This document shows, one piece after another, positions 1 to 8,388 of a stretch of DNA of 64,000 bases. The notes below the pieces were generated by a model, which saw nothing but the letters and a program-made list of their open reading frames with translations, was not told the origin of the DNA and did no database searches. Position 1 is the stretch's first letter. Every line of letters starts with the position of its first letter. Origin of the DNA: Streptomyces laurentii (GTDB lineage: Bacteria > Actinomycetota > Actinomycetes > Streptomycetales > Streptomycetaceae); NCBI GenBank assembly GCA_002355495.1, contig AP017424.1, positions 2,976,001 to 3,040,000 of the forward strand, given 5' to 3'. A program made the position numbers and the translations under genes.

Positions 1-386
1 AGATGACCGGCGGCGAATTCGGCTTGTACAAGGGCGAGTTGGCCGCGCGGTCCGCCGGCGCCAAGACCCACTTCCACCGGGCGATGTCGGAGTCCTTCTA
101 CATCCTGTCCGGCGAACTGGAGCTCTACAACGGCGAGAAGTGGCTCACGGGCCGCACGGGTGACTTCCTGTACGTGCCGGCCGGCGGCCTGCACGCCTTC
201 AAGAACGTGACCGACGAGCCCGTGTCCATGCTCATGCTCTTCGCCCCGGGCGCCCCGCGCGAGGAGTACTTCGAGCGGGTCGCGGAGATGACGCGACGCG
301 GCGGCGGGGAACTCGAACGGTTCCGCGTCCGGCACGACAGCTACTTCCTGGAGAACCCGGAGGACCCGGCGCCCGGGAAGGAGTAG
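1..386 (+). CDS. Cupin-domain protein, 5' end outside window
   Basis: Small beta-barrel cupin. The visible 127 residues hold cupin motif 1 (HFHRAMSESFYILSGELELY, around residues 23-42) and motif 2 (GDFLYVPAGGLHAF), so both metal-ligand His clusters are present. The reading frame is open to the window edge and related Streptomyces cupins begin some 20 residues earlier, so I treat it as 5'-truncated and not as starting at the internal ATG at position 3. The C-terminal segment with APREEYFE is typical of stand-alone quercetinase-like cupins. Substrate unknown. No gene is seen between it and the next start at 563. Confidence 0.75.
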   Translation, partial: MTGGEFGLYKGELAARSAGAKTHFHRAMSESFYILSGELELYNGEKWLTGRTGDFLYVPAGGLHAFKNVTDEPVSMLMLFAPGAPREEYFERVAEMTRRGGGELERFRVRHDSYFLENPEDPAPGKE

Positions 387-562
387 TCCGGGACGGTCCG
401 GGACTCCTGGGGTCGAAATTCCCGGGCGGGGCGGTCGTCGCGTCCGTAGGATCCCGCCTCGACGCAGATACGGAGACGCCCCGAGTTCACCGAGCAGGTC
501 GTACGGTTCCCGGCCGGCACCCTTCCGTGAGATCCCGTAGGACGGGGCCTAAGGTCGGGCAT

Positions 563-1051
563 ATGACAACCGCCCTGGTCCTGATCGATCTGATGCCGCG
601 CATCATCGCGCTCCCCGTCGCCCCGTACACGGGTGACGAGGTACTGAAGCGCTGCCTGGAGCTGGCCGACGCCTTCCGAGCGCAGGGGCGGCCGGTGGTC
701 CAGGTCCGCGTCGAGCGGCCGAACGTCGCCGAGCAGCCGCCCGGCAGCGACTTCGCGCCCGGCGTGGTGCGGGACGGGGACGTCGTCGTGGTGAAGCGCA
801 GCATCGGCGCGTTCGCGACCACGGACCTCGACGCCCGGCTGCGTGAGCTGGGGGTCGGCACGGTCGTCCTGGGCGGGCTGGTCACCACCATGGGTGTGGA
901 GTCCACGGCCAGGGCCGCGAGCGATCTCGGTTACGAGGTCGAGTTCGTGGCCGACGCCATGTCGGGCCTGGCCGCGGACGAACACGACTTCGCGGTGACG
1001 AGGACCTTCCCGCGCTTCGGCCGGGTCACCGCGACGCGGGACTACCTGTAG
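563..1051 (+). CDS. Isochorismatase-family (cysteine hydrolase) protein, catalytic Cys replaced
   Basis: A 162-residue member of the isochorismatase/nicotinamidase fold. The N-terminal LVLIDLM carries the usual catalytic Asp, [11 protein letters not shown] the Lys, and [15 protein letters not shown] aligns with the block that normally holds the nucleophilic Cys (TDVCVEAT). Here that Cys is Gly. The family normally hydrolyses amides or vinyl ethers through this Cys; subfamilies with Gly exist and may not be classical hydrolases. ATG at 563 is chosen because the domain begins at once; an in-frame earlier start (527) would add 12 residues without family support. Confidence 0.8.
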   Translation: MTTALVLIDLMPRIIALPVAPYTGDEVLKRCLELADAFRAQGRPVVQVRVERPNVAEQPPGSDFAPGVVRDGDVVVVKRSIGAFATTDLDARLRELGVGTVVLGGLVTTMGVESTARAASDLGYEVEFVADAMSGLAADEHDFAVTRTFPRFGRVTATRDYL

Positions 1052-1230
1052 GCGTCCGGGCACCGGTGCCGGACCTCGCCGATGTACGTGATCCGTGGCC
1101 GAGTTTCGTGATGTCGCGTTCAAGCTCGTCGTCGTCGACAAGCTCATGTACCGGGACACCGGACGTCATGAGGCTCCGCGGGGCGAAATCCGCTCGCCGT
1201 GCCGGCGGACCGGCTGGCAGGGTGCGGCCT

Positions 1231-1797
1231 ATGACGCCCCAGTTCCAGATTCGTGCCGACTACGACGCGCGCACCATCGTGGTCTATCAGGCGTACGCGC
1301 CTGCCATCGCCGACGCGGCACTGCGGGCGGGCCGCTTCGTCACGCCGTTCTCGTTCCACCGGATGACCTGGATCAAGCCGTCCTTCATGTGGCTGATGCA
1401 CCGCAGCAACTGGGCCCGCAAGCCCGGCCAGGAACGGGTTCTCGCGGTGCGGATGACCCGGGAGGGCTGGGAAGAGGCCCTGTCACAGGCCGTGCTGACG
1501 ACCGCCGACCCGGCGGCCGTGGCCCAGGCGGCCGTGCACGTCCAGTGGGACCCGGAGCGCTCGCCGCGCGGAGCGGCACTGAACCACTACAGCATCCAGG
1601 TCGGCATCGGCCGCCACCTGATCCGCACGTTCGCCGACGACTGGGTCGTCGGGCTCACGGACCTCACTCCCCAGGTACGCAAAGCCTCGGCACTGATCCA
1701 AGCCGGGCGCGCGCCCCAGGCACGGCGGCTGTTTCCCCCGGAGCGCGTCTACCCCGTGCCACGGACCTTGGAAGACGTCGTCTCCCCGGGCGGGTGA
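1231..1797 (+). CDS. DUF4291 family protein
   Basis: A 188-residue soluble protein with the DUF4291 signature: an opening [16 protein letters not shown], then [20 protein letters not shown] and a downstream VQWDPERSP. The family has no established function, although its charged and aromatic conserved residues suggest an enzyme. The start at 1231 fits the conserved N-terminus; the frame is open further upstream but that part (Ser/Arg-rich) looks non-coding. The ribosome-binding site is weak. It converges on the minus-strand gene ending at 1822. Confidence 0.75.
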   Translation: MTPQFQIRADYDARTIVVYQAYAPAIADAALRAGRFVTPFSFHRMTWIKPSFMWLMHRSNWARKPGQERVLAVRMTREGWEEALSQAVLTTADPAAVAQAAVHVQWDPERSPRGAALNHYSIQVGIGRHLIRTFADDWVVGLTDLTPQVRKASALIQAGRAPQARRLFPPERVYPVPRTLEDVVSPGG

Positions 1798-1821
1798 CAG
1801 GAAAGACGCACGGGTGGGGCG

Positions 1822-2574
1822 TCAGCGGCCGCACTCACGAAGGCCGTCGACGGGGGTGCCGCTCAGGTCCAGGTCCGCTGCCGGGACATTGCCATAGCGG
1901 CCCGCTTCATTCGTCCAGTACCAGATCTTGTTGCCTCCCACGTGGGAGGTGCCAGGCCCCCAGCACAAGAACCGGACGGTGTCCCCTGCGGCGAGTGTGC
2001 GGGACGGATTGGGATCGTATTCGCGCTGTTCGTAGAGCTTGACCCCCGCCTTGCCGAGGACGCAGGTCATGATTCCGGAGTCGACCGTGCAGGAGGCGGG
2101 CTTGGCGGTCGGGCCGGACTCCGGCGTGCTTGGCGTACCCGGCGTGCCCGGCGTCTCCCCCGTACCCGGCCGGCTGTCGGACGTGTCGCGTCCGGCGGGT
2201 GTCTCCGATCGGCCGGAAGCCGAGCTCTGCGCCGCCGCCCCGCCGCCCGGGCCGTCGCTCAGGGAGGCGCTGACCACGCCGAACACCCCACCGCCGACGG
2301 TCGTGAGCACCGCCGTGACGAGGCCGACCTTGCTCGCCTCGGACAGGCCGCCGAACCACTCCCGCGCCCGGCGCAGGCCCGACGACCTCGGCGGCGGCGC
2401 AGTCGCCGCGCCCGCCCCAGCCCCCGCCCCAGCCCCCGAGTCGGCCCCTGAGCCGGCCGCCGGGTCGGGGTTCGTTCCGGTGCTCGCGTCGGGTCTCGTG
2501 CCGGTGCTCGCGTCAGGGGTCGGGCTCGGGCTCGGGCTCGGGTCGCTACTGGGAGATGGCGGTGTCGAGGACAA
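1822..2574 (-). CDS. Membrane-anchored protein with Pro/Ser-rich N-terminus and extracellular domain
   Basis: About 250 residues. The N-terminal ~85 residues are low complexity (Ser-Pro, Thr-Gly-Thr and Ala-Gly repeats). One hydrophobic segment (VGLVTAVLTTVGGGVFGVV) follows, then a Ser/Thr/Pro linker and a C-terminal domain of about 90 residues with Cys in SCTVDSG, MTCVLG, FLCWGPG and LRECGR, suggesting an oxidised exported domain. I place the start at the TTG at 2574 because a strong AGGAGG (2580-2585) sits 5 nt upstream; an ATG at 2643 is in frame but has no comparable site. Function unknown. Confidence 0.6.
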   Translation of the reverse strand: MSSTPPSPSSDPSPSPSPTPDASTGTRPDASTGTNPDPAAGSGADSGAGAGAGAGAATAPPPRSSGLRRAREWFGGLSEASKVGLVTAVLTTVGGGVFGVVSASLSDGPGGGAAAQSSASGRSETPAGRDTSDSRPGTGETPGTPGTPSTPESGPTAKPASCTVDSGIMTCVLGKAGVKLYEQREYDPNPSRTLAAGDTVRFLCWGPGTSHVGGNKIWYWTNEAGRYGNVPAADLDLSGTPVDGLRECGR

Positions 2575-2676
2575 CGAGACCTCCTGGCCTTCCGTAGGCG
2601 GGACGGACCCACGACGGTAAAGCATGCGTGTGACCGGGACCACACGCCGAGGTCAGGGGGCATTTCCTGTTGACGG

Positions 2677-3153
2677 TCAGATGGCGGCGGTGGCGGACTT
2701 CCGGGCCCGCGTCACCGCCTCGCCGAACGCTTTCCAGCTCCAGGGCATCCGCTGCGGCGCGAGTTCGTCGACCACTTGGGCGAGCCATTCGGGGTCGCCG
2801 AGACAAGCTGCCTCACCCTCGTTGATCACCTGCCTGAACAGCTCCTGAAGGAAGTACATGTGCGTCCCCGCGTACCGGTGCGGGTGACGGGTGAACCTCG
2901 CCGTCCACGTCTCGTAGGGATGCCGCACCGTCACGATCAGAGCGGGCGGGACCCTCGTCCGGTTGCGCCATAGGGGGCCCACCGATTCCATCAGCATGAG
3001 CCGCGACCATGGCACGACGGGCTGTCGGACGCCGTGGTCCCAGTGTTCGAGCCCGTCGGGCAGGAAGAGGATCCAGCCGGCCCCCGGCTTCCCTTCCTTG
3101 TCCCCCAGCATCCACACGCCGTCGTCGCCCCGCACCAACGGTCCGAGCTCCAT
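2677..3153 (-). CDS. Hypothetical soluble protein
   Basis: 158 residues starting MELGPLVRGDDGVWMLG. It is rich in Trp and Arg (WILFLPDG, WTARFTRHPHRYAG, PWSWKAFGEAVTRAR) with no signal peptide or membrane segment. ATG at 3153 is preferred because GGGGAGG lies 7 nt upstream; a further in-frame start at 3198 would add 15 residues. I do not recognise the family. It lies between two other minus-strand genes with gaps of about 100 bp on each side. Confidence 0.6.
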   Translation of the reverse strand: MELGPLVRGDDGVWMLGDKEGKPGAGWILFLPDGLEHWDHGVRQPVVPWSRLMLMESVGPLWRNRTRVPPALIVTVRHPYETWTARFTRHPHRYAGTHMYFLQELFRQVINEGEAACLGDPEWLAQVVDELAPQRMPWSWKAFGEAVTRARKSATAAI

Positions 3154-3286
3154 GGCCCGCCTCCCCGCACACGTCCGCTCCCCCACCGACACATCCATCG
3201 TCCTCCCGGCGTCGGCGGGCGCACCATGCCGTAATCCGGCAATTCCAGGGGCGGTCGGATGCCGGTGGAAGGAAGAACCTGCCTGC

Positions 3287-4015
3287 CTACAGCAGCACCA
3301 CGCACCCCCGCCGCTCCAGCGCCGCCACCAGCCCCGCGGGCACCTCGCAGGGGTTCCAGCGGAGGTCGAGCTTCTCCAGGGACGGCAGCCGGTCGGGGAG
3401 CCAGTCCGGCAGAGACGTGAGGCCGTTGGCGCGCAGGTCGACGTGGCGGAGCAGCGGCAGTCCGGCGAGGACGGCCGGGAAGTCGGTGAAGGCGTTCTCG
3501 CGCAGGTCCAGGTGCCGCAGCTCGCGCAGATCGGCCGTGGAGGCGGGCAGGTGGGTCAGCGGGTTGCCCCGGAGCCACAGTTCGCGCAGCCGGGCGAGGC
3601 CGCCGAGGGTGTCCGGCAGGGCGGTGAGCCGGTTGTGCTGCGCTCGGAGTTCGATCAGCCCGGTCATCCGGCCTACGGCCTCCGGCAGGGCGGTCAGCCG
3701 GTTCTCGCCCGCGTTGAGGTAGCGCAGTCGCGTCAACTCACCCAGCGCATGCGGCAGTTCGGTCAGCTCGTTGTCGTGGACGTAGAGGAACCCGTCGAGT
3801 TCCTTCAATTCCCCCAGTTCCACGGGCAGTTCGGCCATCCGGTTGTGCCCGAGGTCCAGGGTGGACAGCGCGCGCAACCGGCCGATCTCCGCCGGGAGCC
3901 GCGTCAGTCCGACCTCGGCGAGGATCAGCACCCGCAGGCCGGTGCGTTCCCACACCTCCGCCGGAATCTCCCCGCCCAGATCCTGCCGCCACAGATTCAC
4001 CACGTCGTCGGTCAT
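3287..4015 (-). CDS. Leucine-rich repeat protein
   Basis: 242 residues, almost entirely leucine-rich repeats of the 23-residue bacterial type (LPxxLGxLxxLxxLxLxxNxLTx). About eight repeats can be counted, from RLPAEIGRL near residue 40 to LPDWLPDRLPSLEKL near the C-terminus, capped by a short AGLVAALERRGCVVLL. No signal peptide, so presumably a cytoplasmic protein-interaction scaffold. ATG at 4015 is the start that places the capping helix (TDDVVNLWRQDLGG) at the N-terminus; the ribosome-binding site is poor and two GTG codons just upstream are alternatives. Confidence 0.8.
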   Translation of the reverse strand: MTDDVVNLWRQDLGGEIPAEVWERTGLRVLILAEVGLTRLPAEIGRLRALSTLDLGHNRMAELPVELGELKELDGFLYVHDNELTELPHALGELTRLRYLNAGENRLTALPEAVGRMTGLIELRAQHNRLTALPDTLGGLARLRELWLRGNPLTHLPASTADLRELRHLDLRENAFTDFPAVLAGLPLLRHVDLRANGLTSLPDWLPDRLPSLEKLDLRWNPCEVPAGLVAALERRGCVVLL

Positions 4016-4116
4016 CGTCACGTCCACGACCTTAGAGCCCGCCTCGGGGCCGCCGCCCCGGACTCGATCGGGTGAGTGGGCTGGGGCCGCCGGCCCGCCC
4101 TGCCGATGCACCGACC

Positions 4117-4518
4117 ATGACACTTTTCTCTTCACCGAGGACAGCTCTGTCCCGACTCCTGCTCCCCGCGGCCGCCCTGCTTCTCACCGTTCCGGCCGCC
4201 CCCGCCCACGCGAGCGGCAACTGGGTCCAGGCCACCGTCACCGACGCCACCGGCGGCTCCACGACCGCGCGGCTCACGTGCTCCCCGCCCCAGGGCCACC
4301 CCCACGCGGCGGAGGCGTGCAAGCAGCTCGCGGCCGTCCAGGGTCAGATCTCCGCGATTCCGGCGGACACCAGTGTCAGTTGCGGAGCCGTGTACGACCC
4401 TGTGACGGCCTCCGCGAGCGGCGTCTGGGACGGGCACCGCATCACGTACAAGAAGACTTTCTCCAACGCCTGCCTCATGAGGGCTTCGACGCGGGCGGTG
4501 TTCGCGCTCGACGCGTGA
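4117..4518 (+). CDS. Subtilisin-inhibitor-like (SSI family) secreted protease inhibitor
   Basis: 133 residues: a Sec signal peptide (LLLPAAALLLTVPAAPAHA, cleavage near residue 32) and an SSI domain. Family landmarks are the Cys pair in LTCSPPQGHPHAAEACKQL, the reactive-site loop SVSCGAVYDPVT, and FSNACLMRAS. These inhibitors are secreted and block subtilisin-type and sometimes trypsin-type proteases. In S. albogriseolus SSI the loop reads CPMVYDP with Met73 as P1; here the same position reads CGAVYDP, so P1 is Ala and P2 Gly, which should change specificity. Single gene, no partner visible. Confidence 0.9.
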   Translation: MTLFSSPRTALSRLLLPAAALLLTVPAAPAHASGNWVQATVTDATGGSTTARLTCSPPQGHPHAAEACKQLAAVQGQISAIPADTSVSCGAVYDPVTASASGVWDGHRITYKKTFSNACLMRASTRAVFALDA

Positions 4519-4807
4519 GACCCGGGCGGCAAGAGAACCGGGCCCCCGCCGCCAACGGGGAGGCGACAGGGGCCCGGCGTCTGTGCGGACCGCGGGGGCG
4601 GGTCACAAGGAACGGTAGGGCTCCCGGATCCCTCATGCCCCACACTCTCCCGATACTTCACCGGATCGGCTGAATCTTCGGCCAACGCGAGCCGGGCAGA
4701 CGGCCCTTGTGAGATGAGCGGTGACGCGGGTCACTCGCCGGGCTGTCACAACCTCCCGACGCGTGACGTCGTAGGGGTGAAGCTGACAACGGCAGAGGAG
4801 ATTCGCC

Positions 4808-5287
4808 ATGGAACCCCGCATCAACCCCTTCGGTCACCCCTTCGCCAACAAGATCTTCAAGCAGCTCGGCGGCGCCGGGACGGCCCTGGCCGACACCACC
4901 CTCCCGATGCCGCTCCAGGAGCTCGTGAAGATCCGCGCCAGCCAGATCAACGGCTGCGGCGGCTGCCTCGACATGCACACCAAGGAGGCCGCGGCGGCCG
5001 GCGAGACCGCCGTACGGCTCGCCCTGGTCGGCGCCTGGCGCGAGGCCACCGTCTTCACCGACGCCGAGCGCGCGGCCCTCGCCCTCACCGAGTACGGCAC
5101 CCGTCTCGCCGACGGCTACGGCGTCCCGGACGACGTCTGGAACGAGGCCGCCAAGCACTACGACGAGGACCAGCTCCTCGCCCTCACCACGCTGATCGCC
5201 CTGATCAACGCCTACAACCGCCTCAACGTCCTGCTTCGGATCCCGGCGGGCGAGTACAAGGTCGGCCAGTACGGCACCCACGCCTGA
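4808..5287 (+). CDS. Alkylhydroperoxidase AhpD / carboxymuconolactone decarboxylase family protein
   Basis: 159 residues with the AhpD-core motif INGCGGCLDMHTKEA, i.e. the CxxC-xxx-H triad of AhpD-type peroxidases, in the usual helix context (ELVKIRASQ before, EAAAAGE after). Enzymes of this family reduce peroxides through the two Cys, but many stand-alone members have unknown electron donors. A purine-rich site (GAGGAG) precedes the ATG. A 16-bp hairpin follows at 5317-5355 and probably terminates the transcript. Confidence 0.85.
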   Translation: MEPRINPFGHPFANKIFKQLGGAGTALADTTLPMPLQELVKIRASQINGCGGCLDMHTKEAAAAGETAVRLALVGAWREATVFTDAERAALALTEYGTRLADGYGVPDDVWNEAAKHYDEDQLLALTTLIALINAYNRLNVLLRIPAGEYKVGQYGTHA

Positions 5288-5307
5288 CGGCCCGCCCCGG
5301 GTGCCCG

Positions 5308-5688
5308 TCACCCTCCATCGTGCTCCTGCGCCAGATGACGGCGCAGGAGCACGATCGTGTCGCTCTCCGCGCTCCCGTCGTACCGCAGCAGCGCCTTCCG
5401 CCGCAGCTCGGCCAGGTCGTCGCACACCCCGCATCCCTTCACGGGTACGGGCAGGGGTGGCAGCTCCCGGTCCAGGTGCGCGCTCACGGCGGCCCGCGCC
5501 CGCTCGTTGACCGCCCGCACGCCCGCGCTCAGCCGTTCCGCCTGCGTGGCCGGCCGGACGCGCGCGGGGTCCGCCTGCCACTCGCGCCCGCCACCGACGG
5601 GCCGCAGCATCGCGTACGGTCCGTCACTGCCACGGAACTCCCCTACCACACCGGCCACTTCGTCGTACACAAAAGTGCCGCATTCCAT
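5308..5688 (-). CDS. Hypothetical protein divergent from the WhiJ-like regulator
   Basis: 126 residues beginning MECGTFVYDEVAGVVGEF. A short N-terminal beta-rich part ends near REWQADPARVRP, then comes a helical part with a CGVCDD pair and the C-terminal LLRRHLAQEHDGG. Small proteins of this kind are often found beside XRE-DUF5753/DUF397 gene pairs in Streptomyces, as here (divergent start 140 bp away). ATG at 5688 has GAGGA about 9 nt upstream; a longer in-frame start (5760) would overlap the promoter region. Function unknown. Confidence 0.65.
   Translation of the reverse strand: MECGTFVYDEVAGVVGEFRGSDGPYAMLRPVGGGREWQADPARVRPATQAERLSAGVRAVNERARAAVSAHLDRELPPLPVPVKGCGVCDDLAELRRKALLRYDGSAESDTIVLLRRHLAQEHDGG
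5317..5355. terminator. Hairpin between convergent genes, inside the 3' end of the facing gene
   Basis: Inverted repeat with 16-nt arms (5317-5332 and 5340-5355, core GCTCCTGCGCC/GGCGCAGGAGC) and a 7-nt loop. It lies 30 nt after the AhpD-like stop and inside the last codons of the convergent gene ending at 5308, so it can terminate the rightward transcript while coding for protein on the other strand. No clear U-tract, as is usual in Streptomyces. Confidence 0.6.
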
Positions 5689-5829
5689 GACAACCGGTCC
5701 TCTCGTTGAATACCCTCTGTAGCGGGGCATGTCGAGAATGGACCCTGGGCAGGTACGCACCGCCGGAATCAGGGTCGCCGCTCACGGCGTCGCTCCGGTA
5801 CTTCCACACCTTCCAAGAGGGAGTGCGTG

Positions 5830-6672
5830 ATGCCACCAAGAAGGGTGATCACGGGCCGCAGCCAGGAACCGCGCAAGCGGTTCGCCGAGGAGCTGCGGCA
5901 TCTACGGGTCGAGCACAAGCTGACCTTCCGGGCCTTGGGTGACGCGCTGGGCTGGGACGGGTCGCTGTTCTCCAAGATGGAGAAGGGCGAGACGCTCGGC
6001 GGCCCTGAAGTCATTCAGGCACTGGAGACGTTCTACGGCGTGCCAGGACTGATCCTGGCGCTTTGGGAACTGGCGCTGGGGGATCCGACGCAGTTCAAGG
6101 AGCGTTACCGGCGATACATGAGCCTGGAAGCGGAGGCGGTGAGTCTCTGGTACTACGCAGTCGGCAGTATGCCGGGCCTGCTTCAGACACCGAGCTACGC
6201 TCGCGCTCAGCTGGAGGTTGGCGGCCTCGAAGGCGACGAACTGGACAGCCAGGTTCAGGCGCGCATAGGGCGGCGTGAACTGCTGGACGGCCCCAGCGCA
6301 CCGCCCTTCCGGGCGATCTTGTCGGAGACGGTCCTGCGTACACCCCTGGCAGACCAGGAGCAGTGGCGCGAGCAGTTGGAACATCTGCTGACCATGAGTG
6401 AGCGCAAGAACATCACGCTCCAAGTCGTTCCGCACGCCGCTGGACTGCACGCGCTGATGAACACCGACGTGATCTTCCTGAGGCTGGCAGACGGGCGTTC
6501 CGTCACCTACGTGGAGACCGCCCACACAGGCGATCTGGTGCAGGATTCCGCAGCCGTTCAGCGCCTTCAACTCAGCTACGATCAGACGCGCGATCTGGCC
6601 CTTTCCCCGGACCAGACACGGGAGTTCATCACGAAGATCCTGAAGGAGATGCCGTGCGATCCGTCGACCTGA
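5830..6672 (+). CDS. XRE-family regulator with DUF5753 domain (WhiJ-like)
   Basis: 280 residues. N-terminal helix-turn-helix of XRE type (RKRFAEELRHLRVEHKLTFRALGDALGWDGSLFSKMEKGE, residues ~14-55, quoted in two parts: RKRFAEELRHLR and FRALGDALGWDGSLF), then a DUF5753 sensor-like domain (SMPGLLQTPSYARA at ~110-125 and a C-terminal TYVETAHTGDL). In Streptomyces, WhiJ-type proteins of this architecture pair with a downstream DUF397 protein to control development; the pair here is translationally coupled (19-bp overlap). A GTG at 5827 is an alternative start one codon earlier; AAGAGGGAG lies just upstream. Confidence 0.85.
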   Translation: MPPRRVITGRSQEPRKRFAEELRHLRVEHKLTFRALGDALGWDGSLFSKMEKGETLGGPEVIQALETFYGVPGLILALWELALGDPTQFKERYRRYMSLEAEAVSLWYYAVGSMPGLLQTPSYARAQLEVGGLEGDELDSQVQARIGRRELLDGPSAPPFRAILSETVLRTPLADQEQWREQLEHLLTMSERKNITLQVVPHAAGLHALMNTDVIFLRLADGRSVTYVETAHTGDLVQDSAAVQRLQLSYDQTRDLALSPDQTREFITKILKEMPCDPST

Positions 6673-6920
6673 GGAACATCACCTGGCGGAAGAGTTCGTA
6701 CAGCAACTCGGACGGCGGCAACTGCGTCGAGGTATCCGACGACCTTCTCGCCCACGCCTCCTGGCGCAAGAGTTCGTACAGCAACCAGGACGGCGGCAAC
6801 TGCCTTGAGGTCGCCGATGGCCTCCCCCTCGTGCCCGTCCGTGACAGCAAGGTGCCCGACGGGCCCGCGCTGGTGTTTCCGGCGGCGGCCTGGGCCGCGT
6901 TCGTGGACGGGATCAAGTAA
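6654..6920 (+). CDS. DUF397 protein with a duplicated N-terminal motif
   Basis: 88 residues starting at a GTG with AAGGAG five bases upstream, overlapping the regulator by 19 bp. The DUF397 signature W(R/K)KSSYSxxxGGNCxEV occurs twice: at residues ~11-26 and again at ~37-53, followed by the usual RDSKVPDGPALVF and AWAAFVDGIK tail once. The first copy is a half-domain, so the protein appears to come from a partial internal duplication. DUF397 proteins are thought to act with WhiJ-like partners; no enzymatic role is known. Confidence 0.85.
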   Translation: MRSVDLRNITWRKSSYSNSDGGNCVEVSDDLLAHASWRKSSYSNQDGGNCLEVADGLPLVPVRDSKVPDGPALVFPAAAWAAFVDGIK

Positions 6921-6956
6921 GGGAACAGGAGCCCTGCTCGATCCCGTCCGGGCGGT

Positions 6957-8051
6957 TCACGCGGCGGCTTGGCGCTCCTCCTCGGAGCGGCAGCCGCCGC
7001 ATTTTCCTGGTTCGGGGGCGCGGAAGGCGTGGTCGCAGCTGTCGCAGTTCTGCATCGGGATCGGCCCCGCCCCCGCTCCCGTCGCCTGGACCGGGACCGG
7101 CGGTGGCAGCAGGGTGGACAGGCGGTAGGCCAGCAGGCCGGCCGGGTAGGCCAGGTGGTCCGGCAGCAGCGTGGTGAGCGTGTGGCGTACGGCGTCGGGC
7201 CGGGCGCCCCGCTCGAACCACTCGTTCACGGCCGGGACGAGCCGGTGCACGTCGGCCACCGAGAGCAGCAGGCGCGGGTCGTACTCGCGTAGGCCCATGA
7301 GCAGTTCGGCCGCCGGTCCGGCGGGCGGCGGGGCGGACGGGGACTGGCGCTTCGGCTTCGCGCCGCCCGACCTTCGCGTACGGGCGGTGGCCTGCGCGGG
7401 CACCGTCTTCCGGGAGCGCGGCGCGGCCTCACGTACGGGCGCACCGCCCCCGCCCCCGCCGCCACCCGACGGCGGCTCCGGGTCGGGCTCCGGCTCCGGC
7501 TCCGGCTCCGCCGCAGCCTCGGGCTCGGCCATCGGCTCCCGCGAGGGCGGCGGCGTGGCGGCGGCCTGCCCCATGGCGATGTCCAGGAAGTGCTGGACGG
7601 CCGGGGTGAGTTCGGGTTCCGGAGCCGGGACGGGGTCCGGCTCGGCGGCCGGTTCGCCGTCGGGCTCCGCGCCCTGGTCGCGGTAGGCCTCGGGGTTGTT
7701 GCGGGAGATGGTGCGGGTGACGACCTGGCCGTTGGGGAGGCGTTCCCGGTAGCGCTCCAGGTAGCCGTGTTCCTCCAGCTCACGCAGTGCGGCGGCGATG
7801 CGGATCTCCCCCTCGGGGAAGCGTCCGGCGAGCGTGCGGATGGACACACAGGCGCCTTCGGGCAGCGACTGGATGTGGGCGGCGAGACCGATGGCGACGA
7901 GCGACAACCGCTCGTGCTGGGCCAGGTGATGACCGATGACGGTGTAGCGGTTCGTGAACTTCATCTTCTCGTGGCTGACACCGGATCGGGTCGCAGTCCG
8001 GGGAGTCGACGGCAGGGCGCGGCGACCCGCGCTAAGGTGCTGGGTACCCAT
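6957..8051 (-). CDS. Helix-turn-helix protein with acidic Pro-rich linker and C-terminal Cys cluster
   Basis: Up to 364 residues. From MKFTNRYTVIGHHLAQH onward it has a winged-helix-like region (LSLVAIGLAAHIQSL, IRIAAALRELEEHGYLERYRE), a long linker of Glu-Pro and Gly repeats, a helical segment (LLSVADVHRLVPAVNEWFERG), and a terminal CDSCDHAFRAPEPGKCGGC that resembles a small zinc-binding knuckle. This layout is common in Streptomyces HTH proteins, function unknown. I list the upstream ATG at 8051; the ATG at 7964, directly before the conserved part, is an equally plausible start. Confidence 0.7.
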   Translation of the reverse strand: MGTQHLSAGRRALPSTPRTATRSGVSHEKMKFTNRYTVIGHHLAQHERLSLVAIGLAAHIQSLPEGACVSIRTLAGRFPEGEIRIAAALRELEEHGYLERYRERLPNGQVVTRTISRNNPEAYRDQGAEPDGEPAAEPDPVPAPEPELTPAVQHFLDIAMGQAAATPPPSREPMAEPEAAAEPEPEPEPDPEPPSGGGGGGGGAPVREAAPRSRKTVPAQATARTRRSGGAKPKRQSPSAPPPAGPAAELLMGLREYDPRLLLSVADVHRLVPAVNEWFERGARPDAVRHTLTTLLPDHLAYPAGLLAYRLSTLLPPPVPVQATGAGAGPIPMQNCDSCDHAFRAPEPGKCGGCRSEEERQAAA

Positions 8052-8242
8052 CAGGAAGCGTCTTCTTCCTCGTGGTCAGGCCCTCGATCGGGATTGCGAG
8101 TCCCGGCCGGGGGCCGATTTGTTTCGCTTGAGTGGTTGCGAGCATATGCCACGCAACGACCCTCAAATCCAGCCTAGTTGGCACAGTTCCCTCATCTGGG
8201 TGATACCCGCGCAACTGTTGCCGCAGGAAGGAAAGAGGGGTG

Positions 8243-8296
8243 GGGTGAGGTGGGGTGGGGTGGGTTTCCCCCACCTCACCCCACCCCACCTCACCT
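8243..8296. terminator. Long GT/CA-rich hairpin
   Basis: Inverted repeat with 18-nt perfect arms (8245-8262 and 8277-8294, GTGAGGTGGGGTGGGGTG and its complement), extendable by two pairs, around a 14-nt loop. It lies about 95 nt beyond the stop of the minus-strand VOC gene, so it is most simply that gene's terminator, and it sits about 190 nt upstream of the next minus-strand gene. The strand asymmetry (one arm all G/T/A) is striking. The rest of 8052-8388 shows no gene. Confidence 0.6.
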
Positions 8297-8388
8297 ACTT
8301 TCTCCTTAGATCTCGTGGGCGGCCTGAACGCGGCCGACCGCACCGCGCTTCCCCACGTTCCGGCCCCACCTGCTGCCGGGCCCCGCCG

